Assembly (NCBI GenBank): GCA_025354885.1
Contig: JANXLY010000375.1
Coordinates: 1-64,000 of the forward strand
DNA from: Acidobacteriota bacterium
GTDB taxonomy: Bacteria > Acidobacteriota > Terriglobia > Bryobacterales > Bryobacteraceae
Length of the DNA stretch: 64,000 nt
Reading direction: 5' to 3'
Positions 46,677 through 56,523 of this stretch are shown piece after piece. The number at the start of each line of letters is the position of its first letter. The first letter of the stretch is position 1. The notes under the pieces were generated by a model. The model was not told the DNA's origin, searched no databases, and saw nothing but the letters and a program-made list of their open reading frames with translations. The position numbers were made by a program, and so were the translations under genes.

Positions 46677-47476
46677 TGGCCATTGCGGTAATTGTCGGCA
46701 CAGGCTTGCTTGGCTCGAGCTTCGGGCTCGCCGCGAAGCAGGCGAAAAGCTTCACGCGTGTGATCGGTGTCAGTTCCCCCGCTGTGGTTGAAAAGGCCCT
46801 TGCTGTTGGCGCTATCGATGAAGCCATGCCGATCGAGAAAGCCTTGCCGCAGGCCGATCTCGTGCTCCTCGCTCAGCCCGTGCGCAGGATCCTCAAGTTG
46901 ATCGAAACTCTCGATCCCATGCTGAAGCAGGGTGCCTTGGTTACGGACGTGGGCAGCACCAAAGTCGAGATTTGCGCTGCCGCAATGAAGTACATTACGC
47001 GCGCAACATTCATCGGTGGTCATCCCATGGCGGGAAGGGAAGTACGTGGCCCCGAGGGTGCTTCTGCGGATCTGTTTATCGGCCGACCTTGGGTTCTGAC
47101 CGTTGACCACTCAGACCTCGCAGGCTTGATTTCGATCTTTGGTGCTCGTCCCGTCTTGCTGAGCGCAGAAGCGCACGACCGCATGGTCGCTTGCAGCTCC
47201 CACTTGCCCCAGTTGCTTTCTACCGCTTTGGCGAGCATGCTGAACGGTCGCGACCTGAAGCCCGTGGCTGGCCCCGGATTGATCGACATGACTCGCCTGG
47301 CGTTATCTAGCTACGAACTCTGGGAAGACATTCTTGCAACCAATGCTTCTAATGTCGACGATGCGCTTGCCGGAATGATCGGCGAACTCGAGCAATTCCG
47401 GGTGGCTTTGCGCGCTGGTCGCGGTGTTCAGGCATTCGACCGCGGGAACCGCTTTGCGTCTGACTTGCGTAACTAG
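46676..47476 (+). CDS. tyrA: prephenate dehydrogenase
   Basis: VIVGTGLLGSSFGLAAK; VTDVGSTK; FIGGHPMAGRE. Confidence 0.93.
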   Translation: MAIAVIVGTGLLGSSFGLAAKQAKSFTRVIGVSSPAVVEKALAVGAIDEAMPIEKALPQADLVLLAQPVRRILKLIETLDPMLKQGALVTDVGSTKVEICAAAMKYITRATFIGGHPMAGREVRGPEGASADLFIGRPWVLTVDHSDLAGLISIFGARPVLLSAEAHDRMVACSSHLPQLLSTALASMLNGRDLKPVAGPGLIDMTRLALSSYELWEDILATNASNVDDALAGMIGELEQFRVALRAGRGVQAFDRGNRFASDLRN

Positions 47477-47548
47477 AAATTCTGCATTGGTTTTGCAATC
47501 ACACAGCTCGGCTTTGATGTAATCATTGCTTGAGGGCTTCTGCTGATT

Positions 47549-50500
47549 ATGAATTTCAAATTCTTGCTTGTTGCGCTGTTGTCGTGTTTCTCTCTCTTTT
47601 CCCAGGCTCCAGTCGGTACGATTGCCGGCACCGTCACTGATGATTCCGGTGCTGTTGTTGTAGGCGCTGAACTCACCATTGTCAACGTCGAGACTGGTCT
47701 CAAGCGTGAGGCGAAATCTTCCTCCGAAGGGCAGTTCAGCGTGTCGGCTCTTCCCGCTGGCCGCTATGAAGTTCGCAGTCAAATGGCGGGCTTTCGGCAG
47801 ATGCTGCGCCCGGCTGATGTCGTTGTCGGCAGCACCACAACCGTCGATCTCAAACTTCAGATTGGTGCCGTAACCGAAGTTGTGAATGTCGATGCGGCCA
47901 CTTCACAAATTTCCTATGACAGCCACAAAATTGACGGCGTTGTCGGTCGTACCCAGATTGAAGCGCTACCACTCAATGGCCGTAGTTTCCTGCAACTTGC
48001 CTTTCTCGAACCAGGCGTAGGTGTAGGCACCCAGTCGCTTGCCCAGTACAATGCCCAGTTTGGTGTTTCTGTCCTCGGCGGCAGCACTGGCAAGACCGCC
48101 CTCACGGTCGACGGCGGCAATGTCCGCAATCCACTCGAAGGCGGTACGGCGCAAAATTTTTCGCAGGAGATGGTCGAAGAATTTCAGATCTCTTCAGCCA
48201 ATTTCGACCTGTCCACCGGCATCGCTGCCAGTGGTGCCATCAACATTGTTTCCCGCTCCGGCGGCAATGCCTATCATGGAGGCGCATACTTCTTCTATCG
48301 CGATCACAACCTTTCCGCTTATCCTGCCTTGAAGCGAAATGCTTTTGCCCCGGATCCTTTTTTTGCTCGCCGCCAGAGTGGGTTTCTCGTGTCCGGCCCA
48401 ATCAAAAAAGACAAGCTTTTCTTCTTCTTCAACATGGAGAACAACAACCAGGATGGCGTGGTTACGGTGCAGCCGGACTCGCCTTACTTTGCCAGCCTCG
48501 CGCAGAATTACAACACTCCTTACAACGGCAAGCAGATCAGCATAAAGTTCGACTATCGCTTCAATCAGAAGCACAATCTGTTTGCACGCTATTCGCATGA
48601 TGGCAACAGTGGCTTCGGGCCTCGCAGCGGCGCTCCCCTGCCTTCCAACTGGCTCCTCAATCGCAACTGGGCTGACCAGAGCATAATAGGTGTGACCAGC
48701 ACCTTGAGCTCAACACTGGTGAATGATTTCCGCTTCGCTTATCACTACTGGAACAACCGCAATCTCCATCCAACAGCGAAAGAATGTGCTGGCTGTCTCG
48801 GCCTTGGATTGCCTGAGATGTCTGTCGTTGGCACGAACGTGCGCTTTGGCAATACGTCCAACGCTCCGCAGGGCCGCGACATTCGTCGCTACAACCTGAG
48901 CAACAACATGACCTGGCAAAAGGGTGCTCACCGCATGCGTTTTGGTGGCAGCTATGAAACCATGCCCTTCACTGGGTTCTGGGCCTTTGGCGACCCCGCT
49001 GCCGGCAACGTTTGGGGGCCGGACATCATGGTGGCTAACCGGATTCCACTCGCGGCCTTTGGTTTGCCAAATCAGTTCGTGACCAATGCCGATGTCTTGA
49101 AGTTGCCTCTCGCTACCGTTGCTATGGGCATTGGCGATCCTTCCCAGCCACCCCCCTACAACAAGGGCAAAGCTGGCCAGAACAAGCGCTACCACTTTTT
49201 CTGGCAGGACACTTATCGCGTGAACGCGAAGCTTACTTTGAACTATGGGCTCGCCTGGCAGTTTGAATCCACACTCGTGAATCGTGATCTCAGCAAGCCG
49301 GCATTGCTCGCCCCCATCATGGAGAGTCTGGACCCGACAAAGCCAACCTACACGAACTGGTCCCCCTCGCTGGGTTTTGCCTGGAATGTAGGCAAAGATG
49401 GCAAGACGGTGATTCGTGGCGGCGGCGGTTTTTATTACGACACAACCGAAATCTCCCAACGCCTTGGTGAAAGGGCTGCCATTGGTCCCGTTGGGAATGG
49501 CAGGCAGGCGATTGGCGGGCAGAGCGTAGGCAATCCGATCGCCGGAATTGTAAACCCGATTCCCGGTTTGCTGCCGAATGTTGTGGTCGGAACTCCAATT
49601 GATTTTCGCACCTTGCCAACCGGATTTCGCTTGTCCGATCTGATGGCTATTTTGCCTCAGATTCGGGCCGCATCCGAGGCTACTGTAGCCAATCCGAATC
49701 CTAACGATTTGAGTGTGCGCAACATCAATATTTCGAAGCAGGGAACCGATATTTATCCTTACAAATATGGTGCTGCTTATGCCCGCAATCTGACCTTGGG
49801 CATTCAGCGGCAAGTGCGGAAAGATCTGGTCGTCACTGCTGATTTCGTATACCGTCATTCCTTCCGGGAGGATCTGGGCTCACTCGATTACAACCGGTTT
49901 TTCCGCTTTCAGGGACCAGTAATTCCTCGCTGCACGACTGCAGCACAGGCCGCATCTCCCACAGCCAACTGTTCCACCGGCTCAATCGGCATTCGCACCT
50001 CGGCTGGTCGTACAGATTACAAAGCCTTGCTGGTCAAAGTGGACAAGCGATTCTCAAAGCGTTACCAGTTTCTGGCCTCCTATTCACTGGTCAGAGCCAA
50101 TGGCATGAACGGCGTCACCAACCTCGACAACTGGTTTGAAAACTGGGGCCCAACCGGCGGGCGCCACGGGCTGAATGTCTCTGGAATTGTGGATTTGCCC
50201 TGGAAGACTCAAGTGTCTTTTATCTCTTCGATGGGCACACGCGGTGCCTACAGGCCTCAAGTGGGTAGCGTTGATCTCGATGGTGACGGGCAGGATACTG
50301 CTTTTCTGCCGGGCTGGAATGTTCCAGATCGTCATCCGACCAAACAACGCCTTGAGGCTGGCATTGCTGCATGGAATTCTGCCTATCCTGATTTGGCAAA
50401 TGGTCAACGCCCACGCACTTCTCGTGGGCAGACGATTCCCAAGCTCAGCCTGCCTTCAGACTATTCCTTCGGTGATAACTTCTCCTCCCAGGATTTACGC

Positions 50501-50707
50501 TTTACCAAGACAATTCTGTTTAAGGAAAAGTACAAGTTCAACCTGTTTGTAGAAGTATTCAACATCTTCAACATTGCCAATCTGGGCGGCATCAGCAGCA
50601 GCTTGAATAACCCGGCGTCCTTCGGCGTTGCGACGAGCCGTGCTGGCCAGGTCTTTGGCTCAGGTGGTCCAAGAGCCTTCCAGGTGGGTGGCCGCTTCGC
50701 GTTCTGA
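47549..50707 (+). CDS. Oar-like TonB-dependent receptor with N-terminal carboxypeptidase-regulatory-like domain
   Basis: GTIAGTVTDDSGAVVVGAELTIVNVETGLKREAKSSSEGQFSVSALPAGRYEVRSQMAGF; plug LPLNGRSFLQLAFLEPGV; C-terminal VGGRFAF. Confidence 0.93.
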   Translation: MNFKFLLVALLSCFSLFSQAPVGTIAGTVTDDSGAVVVGAELTIVNVETGLKREAKSSSEGQFSVSALPAGRYEVRSQMAGFRQMLRPADVVVGSTTTVDLKLQIGAVTEVVNVDAATSQISYDSHKIDGVVGRTQIEALPLNGRSFLQLAFLEPGVGVGTQSLAQYNAQFGVSVLGGSTGKTALTVDGGNVRNPLEGGTAQNFSQEMVEEFQISSANFDLSTGIAASGAINIVSRSGGNAYHGGAYFFYRDHNLSAYPALKRNAFAPDPFFARRQSGFLVSGPIKKDKLFFFFNMENNNQDGVVTVQPDSPYFASLAQNYNTPYNGKQISIKFDYRFNQKHNLFARYSHDGNSGFGPRSGAPLPSNWLLNRNWADQSIIGVTSTLSSTLVNDFRFAYHYWNNRNLHPTAKECAGCLGLGLPEMSVVGTNVRFGNTSNAPQGRDIRRYNLSNNMTWQKGAHRMRFGGSYETMPFTGFWAFGDPAAGNVWGPDIMVANRIPLAAFGLPNQFVTNADVLKLPLATVAMGIGDPSQPPPYNKGKAGQNKRYHFFWQDTYRVNAKLTLNYGLAWQFESTLVNRDLSKPALLAPIMESLDPTKPTYTNWSPSLGFAWNVGKDGKTVIRGGGGFYYDTTEISQRLGERAAIGPVGNGRQAIGGQSVGNPIAGIVNPIPGLLPNVVVGTPIDFRTLPTGFRLSDLMAILPQIRAASEATVANPNPNDLSVRNINISKQGTDIYPYKYGAAYARNLTLGIQRQVRKDLVVTADFVYRHSFREDLGSLDYNRFFRFQGPVIPRCTTAAQAASPTANCSTGSIGIRTSAGRTDYKALLVKVDKRFSKRYQFLASYSLVRANGMNGVTNLDNWFENWGPTGGRHGLNVSGIVDLPWKTQVSFISSMGTRGAYRPQVGSVDLDGDGQDTAFLPGWNVPDRHPTKQRLEAGIAAWNSAYPDLANGQRPRTSRGQTIPKLSLPSDYSFGDNFSSQDLRFTKTILFKEKYKFNLFVEVFNIFNIANLGGISSSLNNPASFGVATSRAGQVFGSGGPRAFQVGGRFAF

Positions 50708-50713
50708 TCGTTC

Positions 50714-51127
50714 TCAGCGTTTGGCGGGCTGCGTGAAGAAGGCACGCGGTTCGAGTGCAGTAATCATCCAGCGCCTGCCGCGTTTCGTAAATTCGATCAT
50801 AAGCACTTCGCGCTGCTGGTGAAAGATCATACTGTCACCTTTGGACCGGAAGTCCAGGTACCAGTCCACCTTGGCGACCTGCTTTTCAGCCGTGCCGGAT
50901 GCAGTCTGTATCTGGATGCTGGAATTGTGATCTGCCGCCTGGACCATCCCGACAAGTTGTTGCCGGAATTCATCACGAGCCGTTAGATTCTTGTCAACAT
51001 TGTTCAGAAAGCCTGAAATATTGCCTTCACTGAGGTCCGTTGCCATCGAAGCTAGGATCTCCCGCAATTCATCCTCGGTACTGCTGAACAACAGTGCGAA
51101 CAGGCTTCTACGTGCGATAGCTTCCAT
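50714..51127 (-). CDS. hypothetical protein (possible NTF2-like fold)
   Basis: 137 aa MEAIARRSLFALLFSSTEDELREILASMATDLSEGNISGFLNNVDKNL... Confidence 0.6.
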   Translation of the reverse strand: MEAIARRSLFALLFSSTEDELREILASMATDLSEGNISGFLNNVDKNLTARDEFRQQLVGMVQAADHNSSIQIQTASGTAEKQVAKVDWYLDFRSKGDSMIFHQQREVLMIEFTKRGRRWMITALEPRAFFTQPAKR

Positions 51128-52292
51128 TGATTTCGATGTACCCTTCAGTGAAATCGCAGGTCCAGAATTCGGTTGCACCCTTTCCGTTTCCAGCAATGCG
51201 CAGATCGATAACAACATCCTTCTCGTCCAGCTTCAGCTTGAGCTTCGCTTCATCAAACGGAGCCGCGAGTCCCGCTTTGCAAACTCGTTTGCCCTGCAGA
51301 AAGATGTCGACTTTGGAGGGATCAAACTTGGCACCTGAATAGCCAGCGGCACAAATGATGCGGCCCCAGTTTGGATCAGAACCGGCAATCGCAGTCTTGA
51401 CCAGAGGTGAGTTTGAAATAGCACGGCCAATCAGAACCGCGTCCACTTCTGTTTTAGCACCGCTGACGAGAACGCGAATGAGTTTCTTCGCACCTTCTCC
51501 GTCCCTGGCGATCTGAGCGGCAAGGCTCTTCATGACACCGGTGATTGCATCGGCGATCAGCTTGAGTTCGTCTCCATTTGGCTTAATGCCGCTTGCTCCA
51601 TTCGCAAGCAGCACGACCGTATCGTTGGTCGAAGTGTCGCCATCCACACTCAGCCGGTTGTAGCTGACATTGATTGCGCTCGACAAAATAGCTTTGAGGT
51701 TCTGCACCGAAATTGCGGCATCGCAAAGAACATACCCGAGCGTCGTCGCCATGTTGGGTTGGATCATGCCAGAGCCCTTCGTCATGCCTGCGATGTGGAC
51801 CTTTCCCTTCTTCAGTTCGACCGTGGCTTGGGCTGTCTTCATTACGAGATCGGTAGTCATGATTGCCCGTGCGACGTCACCAAAACGCTCGCTCGACAAG
51901 CCTGCGAAGAGTTCTGGTAGAGCACTCTTGATTTTCTTCAGATCCAGCTCGACGCCAATTACACCGGTGGAGGATGGCAGTACTTCGACCGCTGTGCAGC
52001 GCGCATGTTTGGCGGCGGCTTTGACGGTTGATGCGGCCACATTCATGCCACTACGAGTAGAGCAATTGGCATTGCCGGCATTGATGATGAGGGCCTTCAC
52101 CTTGCCTCTCGAGGTCTTGAGGTTTGCCCTGGAAAGAACGACAGGTGCGGCGGCGACAAGGTTCTGCGTGAAGACCGCAGCGGCGTTGGCGGCTGGTTGG
52201 CTTACGATCAGCGACAGGTCATCTTTCTTGATTTTTCGGATGCCTGCGTACACACTGCTGTATTGATAGCCAAGAGGCAATTCGTTGCTCAT
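51108..52292 (-). CDS. argJ: bifunctional glutamate N-acetyltransferase/amino-acid acetyltransferase
   Basis: NAGNANCSTR, AGMTKGSGMIQPNMATTLGYVLCD, SVDGDTSTNDTVVLLANG. Confidence 0.96.
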   Translation of the reverse strand: MSNELPLGYQYSSVYAGIRKIKKDDLSLIVSQPAANAAAVFTQNLVAAAPVVLSRANLKTSRGKVKALIINAGNANCSTRSGMNVAASTVKAAAKHARCTAVEVLPSSTGVIGVELDLKKIKSALPELFAGLSSERFGDVARAIMTTDLVMKTAQATVELKKGKVHIAGMTKGSGMIQPNMATTLGYVLCDAAISVQNLKAILSSAINVSYNRLSVDGDTSTNDTVVLLANGASGIKPNGDELKLIADAITGVMKSLAAQIARDGEGAKKLIRVLVSGAKTEVDAVLIGRAISNSPLVKTAIAGSDPNWGRIICAAGYSGAKFDPSKVDIFLQGKRVCKAGLAAPFDEAKLKLKLDEKDVVIDLRIAGNGKGATEFWTCDFTEGYIEINGSYRT

Positions 52293-53222
52293 TTATGCTC
52301 CAAGAATTTCATTTTCGTCGATTCGGAGGCCATTGCGGAAATCAGCTCCGCTGACGCGCTTGCGGCCTTCCTGCTGCACTTCAAGTACTTCGAGGACAGT
52401 GCCGTGTCCGCAGGCGATTTTGAGCGGGCCTTTCGTTCCAAGAACTCGTCCCGGTTCTATTGTGCTGCTCTCTTCGACCACTCGGGTCTTCCAGAAGCGA
52501 AGGGTCTGGTCCCGGAACTGCGTCATCGTTCCCGGCCACGGATAGAAGCCGCGTGTACGGTTGTGGATGAGAGTTGCCGGCCAGGACCAGTCGATCGCCG
52601 CGTCCAGCTTGCTGAGCATCGGCGCATGGGTCGCTGCTTTGTCGTCCTGCACTGTACCGGCTTGTCCGGGGTTGGCCAGTGTTTCGAGGAGCAGCTTTGC
52701 ACCGAGGATCGAAAGCCGCCCGCCGAGCTCGACCGCATTTTCGTCAGGGTCAATCGGCGTCTCGCTCTTCAGCAGCATGCTGCCGGTGTCGAGCCCTGCG
52801 TTGATCTGCATGGTCGTTACGCCCGTGACAGACTCGCCATTGGCGAGAGCCCACTGGATGGGGCCTGCGCCTCGATACTTCGGAAGTAGCGAACCGTGCA
52901 CGTTGATGATCCCAAAACGTGGGATATCAATTATGTTTTGTGGAATGATCTGACCATATCCGACAACCACCATGAGGTCCGGAGCTTGTTCCCTGAGTGC
53001 TTCAACGATCTCAGGCTTGCGGATGCGTTCCGGTTGCTCGACGCTCAAGTTCAACCGAAGCGCTGCCTCTTTGACTGCACTCATGGCAACAGATTGGCCC
53101 CGCCCCTTTGGTCGATCCGGTTGTGTGTAGACGGAGAGGAGGTCAAATCCGGCACTAACCATGGCTTCGAGCGAGGGCACGGCAAAGCCGGGGGTGCCGA
53201 GGAAGATGGCCTTTAGTCCCAC
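52293..53222 (-). CDS. fmt: methionyl-tRNA formyltransferase
   Basis: IFLGTPGFAVPSLEAM, GIINVHGSLLPKYRGAGPIQWALANGESVTGVTTMQI. Confidence 0.96.
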   Translation of the reverse strand: MGLKAIFLGTPGFAVPSLEAMVSAGFDLLSVYTQPDRPKGRGQSVAMSAVKEAALRLNLSVEQPERIRKPEIVEALREQAPDLMVVVGYGQIIPQNIIDIPRFGIINVHGSLLPKYRGAGPIQWALANGESVTGVTTMQINAGLDTGSMLLKSETPIDPDENAVELGGRLSILGAKLLLETLANPGQAGTVQDDKAATHAPMLSKLDAAIDWSWPATLIHNRTRGFYPWPGTMTQFRDQTLRFWKTRVVEESSTIEPGRVLGTKGPLKIACGHGTVLEVLEVQQEGRKRVSGADFRNGLRIDENEILGA

Positions 53223-53734
53223 TCGCCTGCCTTCTGCAGTCTGCGTATCTTGCGGCGGATCAGATCGCGCTTGAGCGGGCTCAGACGGTGAATGAACAAC
53301 ACTCCGTCGAGGTGATCGTTCTCATGCTGAATGGCGCGGCTGAGAAGATCTTCGCCTTCGAGCTCAAACCAGTTGCCGTGTGCGTCCTGGGCCTTGACGC
53401 GAGTCTTCTTTGCGCGGCTGACGGGTTCGCGAAAGCCGGGGATGCTGAGGCAGCCCTCTTCTTCGGTAATCTTGCCTTCCTTCGAAAGGATCTCGGGATT
53501 GATTAGCACGATGCGCTCGCCCTGCTTCTCTCCAGATGTCGGGTCAATTACGGTGAGCCGTTTCTTCAGACCAATCTGCGGAGCCGCAAGGCCAACGCCC
53601 TTGGCTGCGTACATGGTGTCAAACATATCTGCCACCAGTTGCTTTAGCTCTTCAGTGCCGAATTCAGCTTCTCCAATGGGGTCGCATCGTTCTTCGAGCA
53701 CCGGGTTGCCGTATCTTACAATCTTGTAAATCAT
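53213..53734 (-). CDS. def: peptide deformylase
   Basis: GVGLAAPQIG, EEGCLSIPG, QHENDHLDGVLFI. Confidence 0.97.
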   Translation of the reverse strand: MIYKIVRYGNPVLEERCDPIGEAEFGTEELKQLVADMFDTMYAAKGVGLAAPQIGLKKRLTVIDPTSGEKQGERIVLINPEILSKEGKITEEEGCLSIPGFREPVSRAKKTRVKAQDAHGNWFELEGEDLLSRAIQHENDHLDGVLFIHRLSPLKRDLIRRKIRRLQKAGEWD

Positions 53735-54907
53735 CTAGAAGTCTCGTACTTGTGTCTGGTAGTTGTTGAAGTTTCTCTTTGCTTCGCGAAGGGAGTCGCC
53801 GCCGAATTTTTCGATCATGGCCTGAGCGAGGACGAGTGCGACCATCGCTTCGCCAATCACTCCCGCGGCAGGGATGACGGCAACGTCAGATCGCTCATAG
53901 GCGGCAAGGGCCGAATCGCGTGTGGGCAAATCTACGCTTTCAAGCGGGCGGCGCAAAGTGGAGATGGGCTTGAGATGGCCACGGACAATGATGTCCTGAC
54001 CATTGGTGATGCCGCCCTCAAGGCCACCGGCGCGGTTGGCACCACGGAAGAAGGCCTTGTCTTCCTTGTTGTAGTGAATCGTGTCCTGCACCTTGCTGCC
54101 AAAGCTGCGAGCGCCTTCGAGCGAGTAGCCGACTTCGACACCTTTTACTGCCTGCATCGATACAATTGCCTGGGCGAGCTTGCCATCCAGACGCGAATCC
54201 CAGGTGATGTGGGAGCCGAGCCCGATAGGCAGACCGTGGGCACGCACTTCAAAGATGCCACCGACTGTGTCGCCAGTGCGATACGCTTCATCGACCACGG
54301 CCTTAAAGCGCAGCTCTGTTTCTGCATGAACGCATCCGAGGAGAACTTCGTCCTTTTCGCTGAGTGCCTTGATCTCTTCCCAGGTCGCTTCGTAGCTCAT
54401 GGTCTCGGCGCCGACACCGACGACGTGGCTGAGAATTTCAATGCCGAATTCGGCAAGATAGGCCTTGGCGAGTGCCCCGACCGCTACGCGGGCGGCAGTC
54501 TCACGAGCGCTGGCGCGTTCGAGAACATAGCGGGCATCGTCAAAATCGTACTTGATGCAGCCGATCAAATCCGCGTGGCCGGGCCGAGGGCGTTTGACTT
54601 CCTTGAACTTCTCAGCTGAGCCCTCGTAGTCTTCGACAGGCATCGACTCGGTCCAGTTCTTCCAGTCGGCATTGGCCACGATCACTGCGATGGGCGCACC
54701 AATGGTTTTGGAATGACGCACACCGGAAACAATGTGCGCCGTGTCTGTTTCAATCTTCATGCGGCCGCCACGGCCAAAGCCCTGCTGGCGGCGCCACAAT
54801 TCGCGATTGATCATATCTAGGGATATAGGGACACCAGACGGAAGCCCGGTGATTGTAGCCACCAAACATTCGCCATGGCTCTCGCCTGCGGTCTCAAAGC
54901 GGAACAT
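53735..54907 (-). CDS. aroC: chorismate synthase
   Basis: FRFETAGESHGECLVATITGLPSGV, GRGGRMKIETD, RPGHADLIGCIKY, SARETAARVAVGA. Confidence 0.97.
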   Translation of the reverse strand: MFRFETAGESHGECLVATITGLPSGVPISLDMINRELWRRQQGFGRGGRMKIETDTAHIVSGVRHSKTIGAPIAVIVANADWKNWTESMPVEDYEGSAEKFKEVKRPRPGHADLIGCIKYDFDDARYVLERASARETAARVAVGALAKAYLAEFGIEILSHVVGVGAETMSYEATWEEIKALSEKDEVLLGCVHAETELRFKAVVDEAYRTGDTVGGIFEVRAHGLPIGLGSHITWDSRLDGKLAQAIVSMQAVKGVEVGYSLEGARSFGSKVQDTIHYNKEDKAFFRGANRAGGLEGGITNGQDIIVRGHLKPISTLRRPLESVDLPTRDSALAAYERSDVAVIPAAGVIGEAMVALVLAQAMIEKFGGDSLREAKRNFNNYQTQVRDF

Positions 54908-54920
54908 CTTGATTAAACAC

Positions 54921-56522
54921 CTATTCTATCAGGGCGGGTATTTTGGGGGCTGCCTGTACTTTGTCCCAAGGCTCGGCCCCGACGCGAGTGGCCCACTTCG
55001 CGTATTTTGCTTCGAGGTTGGCGGCGAGTTTCGGATTGGCGTTGCTGAGGTCTTTGCTCTCGGTACGGTCCGCAGCCAAGTCGTAAAGTTCCCAGTTGCC
55101 GGGATACCTGGAGACCAGTTTGTGTTGACCTTGGCGGATGGCGCGGTTGCCTTCGTGCTCCCAGTAGAGAGTGCGCTTTGAGAGGATGTCTTTGCCCTGG
55201 AGTGCTGGCAGCAGGCTCATGCCTTCCGAGGGCGTGGAGTTGGTGTGGCTGGCATCGAGAAAGGTCGCCATGGCGTCGACAATATGACCTGGCTGGCTTG
55301 TAATGCTGCCGGGGGCTTTAACCTGACCTGGGAAGTGAGCGATGAAAGGCGTTGCGATGCCGCCTTCGTGGACCCAGTGTTTGTAGAGACGGAAAGGAGT
55401 ATTCGAAGCATTGGCCCAGCCGAGGCCATAGCTTTGGTAGGTGTTCTCCGGGCCTGGCATGCGCGAGGGATCGTTACCTGGGAACACCGTTTCACCAGCG
55501 CGGGTCTGCAGCGGTACATGGCGGGCCTTGATCTGGAGGGCGAGTTCTTCGGCGCAACCGCCGTTATCGGACAGGAAGCAGATGAGGGTGTTGTTGAGCG
55601 AATTGGTTTCCTTGAGGGCAGCTATGATGCGGCCGACGCCCTGATCCATGCGCTCGACCATGGCGGCATAGGCGGCCATGCGTTCGATCTGCCAGTCCTT
55701 GTTTGGCTCGTCGGCCCAGGCGGGGATCTTTTCGCCGCGAGGGGAGAGGGGCCATTTGCGGTCAACGATGCCGAGGTCGAATTGGCGCTGGTGGCGATCG
55801 AGGCGCAACTGATCCCAGCCCTTGCTGTAGGTCTTGCGATGGCGGGCGATGTCATCGGCGAACGCATGCATCGGCCAATGAGGGGCAGTGAAGGCGTTGT
55901 ACAGGAAGAAAGGTTCTTTCCGGGCGGTGCATTCGCGGATGTACTCAACGCTCTTGTCGGCAATAGCGTCGGTGTAGAAGAAGTCTTTTGACGGCGTGAC
56001 CGGCGCGTTGTCTTCGCTTAGGGTCGTGGGAGCATAATAGCTGCCTGCCCCGTGGATGGTGCCGAAGAACTTTTCAAAGCCTCGCTGGTTGGGCCAGTTT
56101 TGTTTGGAGTTGTTGACGGGAGTGACGTGCCACTTGCCGCTCATGCGGGTCTGGTAGCCACCGCGCTTGAGTGCCTCGGCTATGGTGACGGACTTAGGGT
56201 TGAGGTCGCCGAGGTATGCGGGGAGTTTGCGACCCGTATCAACCATGTGACCCATGGAAGCCTGATGCGGGTAAAGTCCAGTGAGGAGCGACGCGCGAGT
56301 GGGGCAGCAGCGGGCACCGTTATAGAAGTGTGTAAAGCGCAGACCGCCTTTTGCGAGTGAGTCGAGATTTGGCGTCGGGATCTCGCTGCCATAACATCCG
56401 ATGTCAGAGAAGCCCAAGTCGTCGGCGAGGATTAGAATGACGTTTGGCTTTTGGGACTTGGCGATCAAAGGTGCTGCAAGTGAAGGAAGGAAGTGGCGAC
56501 GGAGCATTGGGCTGTATTCCAT
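54921..56522 (-). CDS. type I sulfatase (arylsulfatase family)
   Basis: NVILILADDLGFSDIGCYGSEIPTPNLDSLA; CCPTRASLLTG (CxPxR formylglycine motif). Start at 56522 or 56507. Confidence 0.9.
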   Translation of the reverse strand: MEYSPMLRRHFLPSLAAPLIAKSQKPNVILILADDLGFSDIGCYGSEIPTPNLDSLAKGGLRFTHFYNGARCCPTRASLLTGLYPHQASMGHMVDTGRKLPAYLGDLNPKSVTIAEALKRGGYQTRMSGKWHVTPVNNSKQNWPNQRGFEKFFGTIHGAGSYYAPTTLSEDNAPVTPSKDFFYTDAIADKSVEYIRECTARKEPFFLYNAFTAPHWPMHAFADDIARHRKTYSKGWDQLRLDRHQRQFDLGIVDRKWPLSPRGEKIPAWADEPNKDWQIERMAAYAAMVERMDQGVGRIIAALKETNSLNNTLICFLSDNGGCAEELALQIKARHVPLQTRAGETVFPGNDPSRMPGPENTYQSYGLGWANASNTPFRLYKHWVHEGGIATPFIAHFPGQVKAPGSITSQPGHIVDAMATFLDASHTNSTPSEGMSLLPALQGKDILSKRTLYWEHEGNRAIRQGQHKLVSRYPGNWELYDLAADRTESKDLSNANPKLAANLEAKYAKWATRVGAEPWDKVQAAPKIPALIE

Positions 56523-56523
56523 G

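Noticed and set aside
48710-49858. 382-aa minus-strand ORF inside the TonB receptor gene
   Set aside because: Antisense to a well-supported Oar-like receptor; no family motifs.
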